This document shows positions 35,032 through 37,417 of a stretch of 37,417 nt of DNA, piece after piece. The DNA is from JAYEIA01 sp964472505 (GTDB taxonomy: Bacteria; Bacteroidota; Bacteroidia; Bacteroidales; JAADGE01). A program made the position numbers and the translations under genes. Position 1 is the stretch's first letter, and each line of letters opens with the position of its first letter. The notes beneath the pieces were generated by a model. It was not told the origin of the DNA. It was given only the letters and a program-made list of their open reading frames with translations, and made no database searches. The DNA lies in contig CAYYQW010000036.1 in NCBI GenBank assembly GCA_964472505.1, positions 1-37,417 on the forward strand. Reading direction: 5' to 3'.

Positions 35032-35473
35032 AAACTATATCTTTTTCAAAAACCATATTTAAGTTATACTCATAACCCTTTTTGTATGATTTTTTGGGTT
35101 TAACAATTTGTCTCGGCTTTTCAATGTTTGGGACAGGATAAAAGATATATTCCTTTTTTACAATATACTCTTTTACAGGTTTAGGCTCATCCGAAATCAA
35201 ATTAATATCTAAGGCATTTTCTAATTTAGTGATGGTATCTAAGGTTAAATTCTCTTTCCCTTTTACAATTTTGCTTATTTGCTGAGGCGAAACATTGATT
35301 ATCCGAGCCAGCTCCTTTTGTCGCATTTCTTTATCTCTAAGTGCTTTTAGAATTTTTACGGCAATTCTGCGGGAATGTCTTAACCGGTCTTTATTGTTTT
35401 GTCTTTCTTTGGCTTTTTCAATCCAATTAGAATTGCCTTTCGAAATTTCGTTTAATTTTTCAAGATTTGCCAT
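35018..35473 (-). CDS. XRE-type helix-turn-helix protein with long C-terminal tail, candidate antitoxin
   Basis: 151 aa. Residues about 38-94 are a Cro/C1-type HTH (MRQKELARIINVSPQQISKI then VKGKENLTLDTITKLENAL). The N-terminal 37 residues are charged and helical. The C-terminal 55 residues are basic and rich in Tyr, Phe and Pro (KEYIFYPVPNIEKPRQIV, KKGYEYNLNMVFEK) with no evident fold. In HigA-type antitoxins of TAC systems such a tail (ChAD) binds the SecB-like chaperone. Order here is 193-aa candidate toxin, this gene, SecB-like gene, all leftward. It probably represses its own operon. Confidence 0.75.
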   Translation of the reverse strand: MANLEKLNEISKGNSNWIEKAKERQNNKDRLRHSRRIAVKILKALRDKEMRQKELARIINVSPQQISKIVKGKENLTLDTITKLENALDINLISDEPKPVKEYIVKKEYIFYPVPNIEKPRQIVKPKKSYKKGYEYNLNMVFEKDIVYGEC

Positions 35474-35538
35474 TGTGTTATTTTTTATATGTTTTTTAGC
35501 TTCTGTGTATAAAATACTGCTTTTTGCAATCGTTTTAT

Positions 35539-36120
35539 TTAAATTTCCATGAAATCAACTATGCTGTCGTTGTCGATAATACCTTCATTAATAAGAAAGT
35601 GTTTTACTTTTTTGAGTTTTTCCAATTCTTCCGATAAATGTTCTCTTTCATTCATTGTTTTAGTAAGTTTTATTGCGCCGCCGGTTACAATAAAAACATT
35701 TCCTTCAATTCTTAAAGCATAGATTCGTATCCAACTTCTGTGTTCTGAGCCATAAATTTTACTCTCTTGATATTCGGGAATAGGATAAATTGAGTTTTCA
35801 TAATTATTAAGCGGTTTAAACAATGTTTGTAAGCTGTCTACTGCATTTGCTTTACCTTTTTCTGCATATTCAATAAGCTGCTGTTCAAGTTTTTCAGCTT
35901 CATTTATTATTTTAATTATTGCTTCTTCAATTGGTATATTATTATAAAAATCTTTTTGCAGATCTGCTTTATGTTCATTAAAAAAGGTGTCGAGATATTC
36001 CGGGTCAGACCAATTTTCAAACAGATTCTGAAATTCATCATTGCCGGTATTGTCGTATTCAATGGCATACAGACTGTTTTTAACGATTGTTCGTACTGCA
36101 AAGGTATAATAATTACTCAT
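35539..36120 (-). CDS. Candidate RelE/HigB-like toxin, first gene of the TAC-like module
   Basis: 193 aa, no signal peptide. Residues 1-115 are mostly helical and acidic (DEFQNLFENWSDPEYLDTFF). The C-terminal part, SWIRIYALRIEGNVFIVTGG then AIKLTKTMNEREHLSEELEK, resembles the core of HigB/RelE toxins (R-I-Y, strand, ...F-I-x-x-G-x-x-K-x-T...). It is longer than classical HigB (about 90-130 aa). It precedes the HTH gene by 65 bases, the toxin-first order of higBA. TAAGTTTA just upstream of the start resembles a -7 box. I see no catalytic residue pattern that proves ribosome-dependent RNase activity; another role, such as a defence effector, is possible. Confidence 0.55.
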   Translation of the reverse strand: MSNYYTFAVRTIVKNSLYAIEYDNTGNDEFQNLFENWSDPEYLDTFFNEHKADLQKDFYNNIPIEEAIIKIINEAEKLEQQLIEYAEKGKANAVDSLQTLFKPLNNYENSIYPIPEYQESKIYGSEHRSWIRIYALRIEGNVFIVTGGAIKLTKTMNEREHLSEELEKLKKVKHFLINEGIIDNDSIVDFMEI

Positions 36121-36231
36121 AAAAAGTAAACTTACAGGTTGATTTTTTGTTAAAAAAAATATAATTAAAAAACTGTGTGTATGCGAGCCTTTAATGATGC
36201 TACAACTATTGTAATTGCTGAAAAAAAGATT

Positions 36232-36438
36232 TCACGTCTTCGAAACTGTCAAAAGCGACAATGACACTGTCAAAAGATTTTCCAATATTTTTAATTTCAC
36301 ACTTTCCTCCACAATTCCAATTTCCGCCTCCCTAAGCCCATACAACTCATAAACCGGTTGGTCGATTTCGACTTCTAATGCGCTTGTGTCGGCTTGGGTG
36401 TTTTGTTTTTTTGAGTTAGGATTTGGTTGACTTTATCA
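36232..36438 (-). pseudogene. Remnant of a restriction methylase C-terminus (copy A), frameshifted
   Basis: On the minus strand, one frame reads DKVNQILTQKNKTP, and a second, after a frameshift near 36390, reads QADTSALEVEIDQPVYELYG and LREAEIGIVEES, ending at a stop at 36232. The joined pattern (hydrophobic K/V-x-x-IL-x-x-K, ADTSALE-x-EIDxxVYELYGL-x-x-x-EI-x-IVE) is the usual C-terminus of Eco57I/BREX-type and related methylases. It starts directly after the SecB-like gene ending at 36445. Within it, the 11-mer ACTGTCAAAAG occurs twice, 21 bases apart (36245 and 36266). Confidence 0.65.
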
Positions 36439-36444
36439 GTATTT

Positions 36445-36900
36445 TTATTTTATTTTTTGCGGAATTGGGTTTTCAAAAGTCTTGGGGTCGATAACCGGAA
36501 GAAAAGCATTATGCAATATAGTTCCTCTGAATTGAGAAAAAACAACTCCTCTCAATGTCGATAATGAAATGGAGTTAAGGCTTGTTGTAATTTGACTTGG
36601 CAGTGTAATTAAACCATTTTCCTTATCTGTAAAGTCATTTATATTATCAGCATGAAAAACACAAGCTATCTTAACAAAACCGAGAACTGTTTTTTTATCC
36701 TCATGCTGAATCTCAACTTCCGGGGCTATTATAATAAAATTGTTATCAAGCTTAATCTTTTGTTCAATCTTAATATTGTAATGAAAAGTTTGTTTGTCTT
36801 TCAGAACAATATTATGATTATTTAATCTTGAAGATATCAATTCAATCCCCCTTAATTTAAAGCTGAAACTTTGTTTAATGTTTTCGTCTTTGTTTTCCAT
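36445..36900 (-). CDS. SecB-like chaperone of a second TAC-like module
   Basis: 151 aa. Same layout as the product of 34591-35031: strands around HYNIKIEQKIKLDNNFIIIA and EVEIQHEDKKTVLGFVKIAC, a helix LPSQITTSLNSISLSTLRGV, and a closing ILHNAFLPVIDPKTF like the end of SecB. Sequence identity between the two is low, so they are not a recent duplicate. It starts 6 bases after the upstream HTH gene. Expected role is guarding the HTH antitoxin or its toxin partner. By eye only; SecB similarity is weaker than for the other copy. Confidence 0.6.
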   Translation of the reverse strand: MENKDENIKQSFSFKLRGIELISSRLNNHNIVLKDKQTFHYNIKIEQKIKLDNNFIIIAPEVEIQHEDKKTVLGFVKIACVFHADNINDFTDKENGLITLPSQITTSLNSISLSTLRGVVFSQFRGTILHNAFLPVIDPKTFENPIPQKIK

Positions 36901-36906
36901 AAATTA

Positions 36907-37344
36907 TTAATTAGGCTGTAAATGATTCTTCGGCTTATTAGAAACATAAATGTCTTTGTAGCCGGTAGGATAATTTAACCACGAATTTGGTATATACGCT
37001 TTTTCAGGTTCAGCTTCCGAGCTTAGGTTTATTTGATAAACGACCTTTTGTTCTGCTCGCTCAGGCTCTTGGATGTTTAATAATTTCACGCCTAAAACTT
37101 CGCCAATTTCCCAAAGAGTATCGGATGTGAAATTATGTGTTCCGCTTAACCATTGTGTTACGGTTGAACGACTTTTTCCGATTGCTTCAGCCAAATCTTT
37201 CTTTCTCCAACCTTTTACTTTTAGTGCTTTATCTATTTTTTCGGCAAGCAACATGCGATATTCAATTAAACCGACCTCTTTTTCTGTGGTTTCGTTTAGA
37301 ATATCGTCAAGCATACTGCTTGTTTTGTTTGCTTTTTTACTCAT
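36907..37344 (-). CDS. XRE-type helix-turn-helix protein, candidate antitoxin of the second module
   Basis: 145 aa from ATG at 37344 (an ATG four codons upstream is possible). The chosen start overlaps the stop of the previous gene by 8 bases, suggesting coupled translation. HTH at about residues 40-75: GWRKKDLAEAIGKSRSTVTQ with WLSGTHNFTSDTLWEIGEVL, typical of the MqsA/HigA-like XRE group. The tail (about 92-145), with AYIPNSWLNYPTGYKDIYV, is unstructured in look and aromatic-rich, comparable in place to the chaperone-binding tail of TAC antitoxins. Confidence 0.75.
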   Translation of the reverse strand: MSKKANKTSSMLDDILNETTEKEVGLIEYRMLLAEKIDKALKVKGWRKKDLAEAIGKSRSTVTQWLSGTHNFTSDTLWEIGEVLGVKLLNIQEPERAEQKVVYQINLSSEAEPEKAYIPNSWLNYPTGYKDIYVSNKPKNHLQPN

Positions 37345-37417
37345 AATCTTCTGCATTAAATATTAAATTACCTTCAAAATTCATATCATCTTCAGAAAAC
37401 CAAATTTCTTTGTTTTT
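37337..37417 (-). CDS. C-terminal end of an upstream gene, cut by the window edge
   Basis: An open frame enters from the right edge and gives 26 residues (NKEIWFSEDDMNFEGNLIF then NAEDYE) before a TAA that overlaps the HTH gene start. By position it would be the toxin of the second module, but the residues are not like the end of the 193-aa candidate toxin (35539-36120) and I do not recognise a family. Confidence 0.5.
   Translation of the reverse strand, partial: KNKEIWFSEDDMNFEGNLIFNAEDYE

Overview
The window reads as a chromosomal segment from a member of the Bacteroidota, probably an anaerobic or facultative Bacteroidales-like lineage. The main reasons are a full-length 2502-aa SprA (the type IX secretion outer-membrane channel, known only from this phylum), an adjacent ruvA and gcvH, little sign of Shine-Dalgarno sequences, and several promoters of the Bacteroidota type (TTG or TTTG, 18-20 bases, TAnnTTTG). 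The species cannot be named from the sequence alone.

Region 1 (1-10.9 kb) is a divergent sulfur-respiration island. Leftward runs a Tat-exported molybdopterin oxidoreductase, a four-cluster ferredoxin and an NrfD membrane subunit (a polysulfide/thiosulfate reductase-like complex), followed by two half-size YeeE/YedE transporters and a periplasmic rhodanese-like protein. Rightward runs an octaheme cytochrome c of the tetrathionate reductase family, a membrane cytochrome b, and a second copy of the YeeE-YeeE-rhodanese set in which the last two parts are fused. Both rhodanese-like domains lack the catalytic cysteine, and both proteins end in Ala-Gly-Gly-Cys.

Region 2 (11-33 kb) is mostly housekeeping: a secreted phage-type lysozyme, a thioredoxin-glutaredoxin fusion, a groES without groEL, folK, gcvH, sprA, ruvA, nadB, a glycosyltransferase, a polyprenyl glycosylphosphotransferase, pcm, a metallo-beta-lactamase-fold hydrolase, a small secreted protein of unknown function, and gcvP. 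Its spacers hold a MITE-like repeat family (termini TTGAATTAGGC, 8-bp target duplications) and REP-like hairpins with TTTT loops.

Region 3 (33.4-37.4 kb) is an AT-rich defence and addiction island, all on the minus strand. It holds a RelE/ParE-type toxin-antitoxin pair, an inverted-repeat element that truncates a frameshifted DUF1016 (YhcG-like) nuclease, and two remnants of the C-terminus of a restriction methylase. It also holds two modules of an XRE-type DNA-binding protein followed by a SecB-like protein. In the complete module a 193-aa RelE/HigB-like protein comes first, giving the order toxin, antitoxin, chaperone. This is the layout of the toxin-antitoxin-chaperone (TAC) systems known from Mycobacterium HigBA-SecB, and it is the best candidate in the window for a poorly described system. 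No tRNA, rRNA or CRISPR array was recognised.
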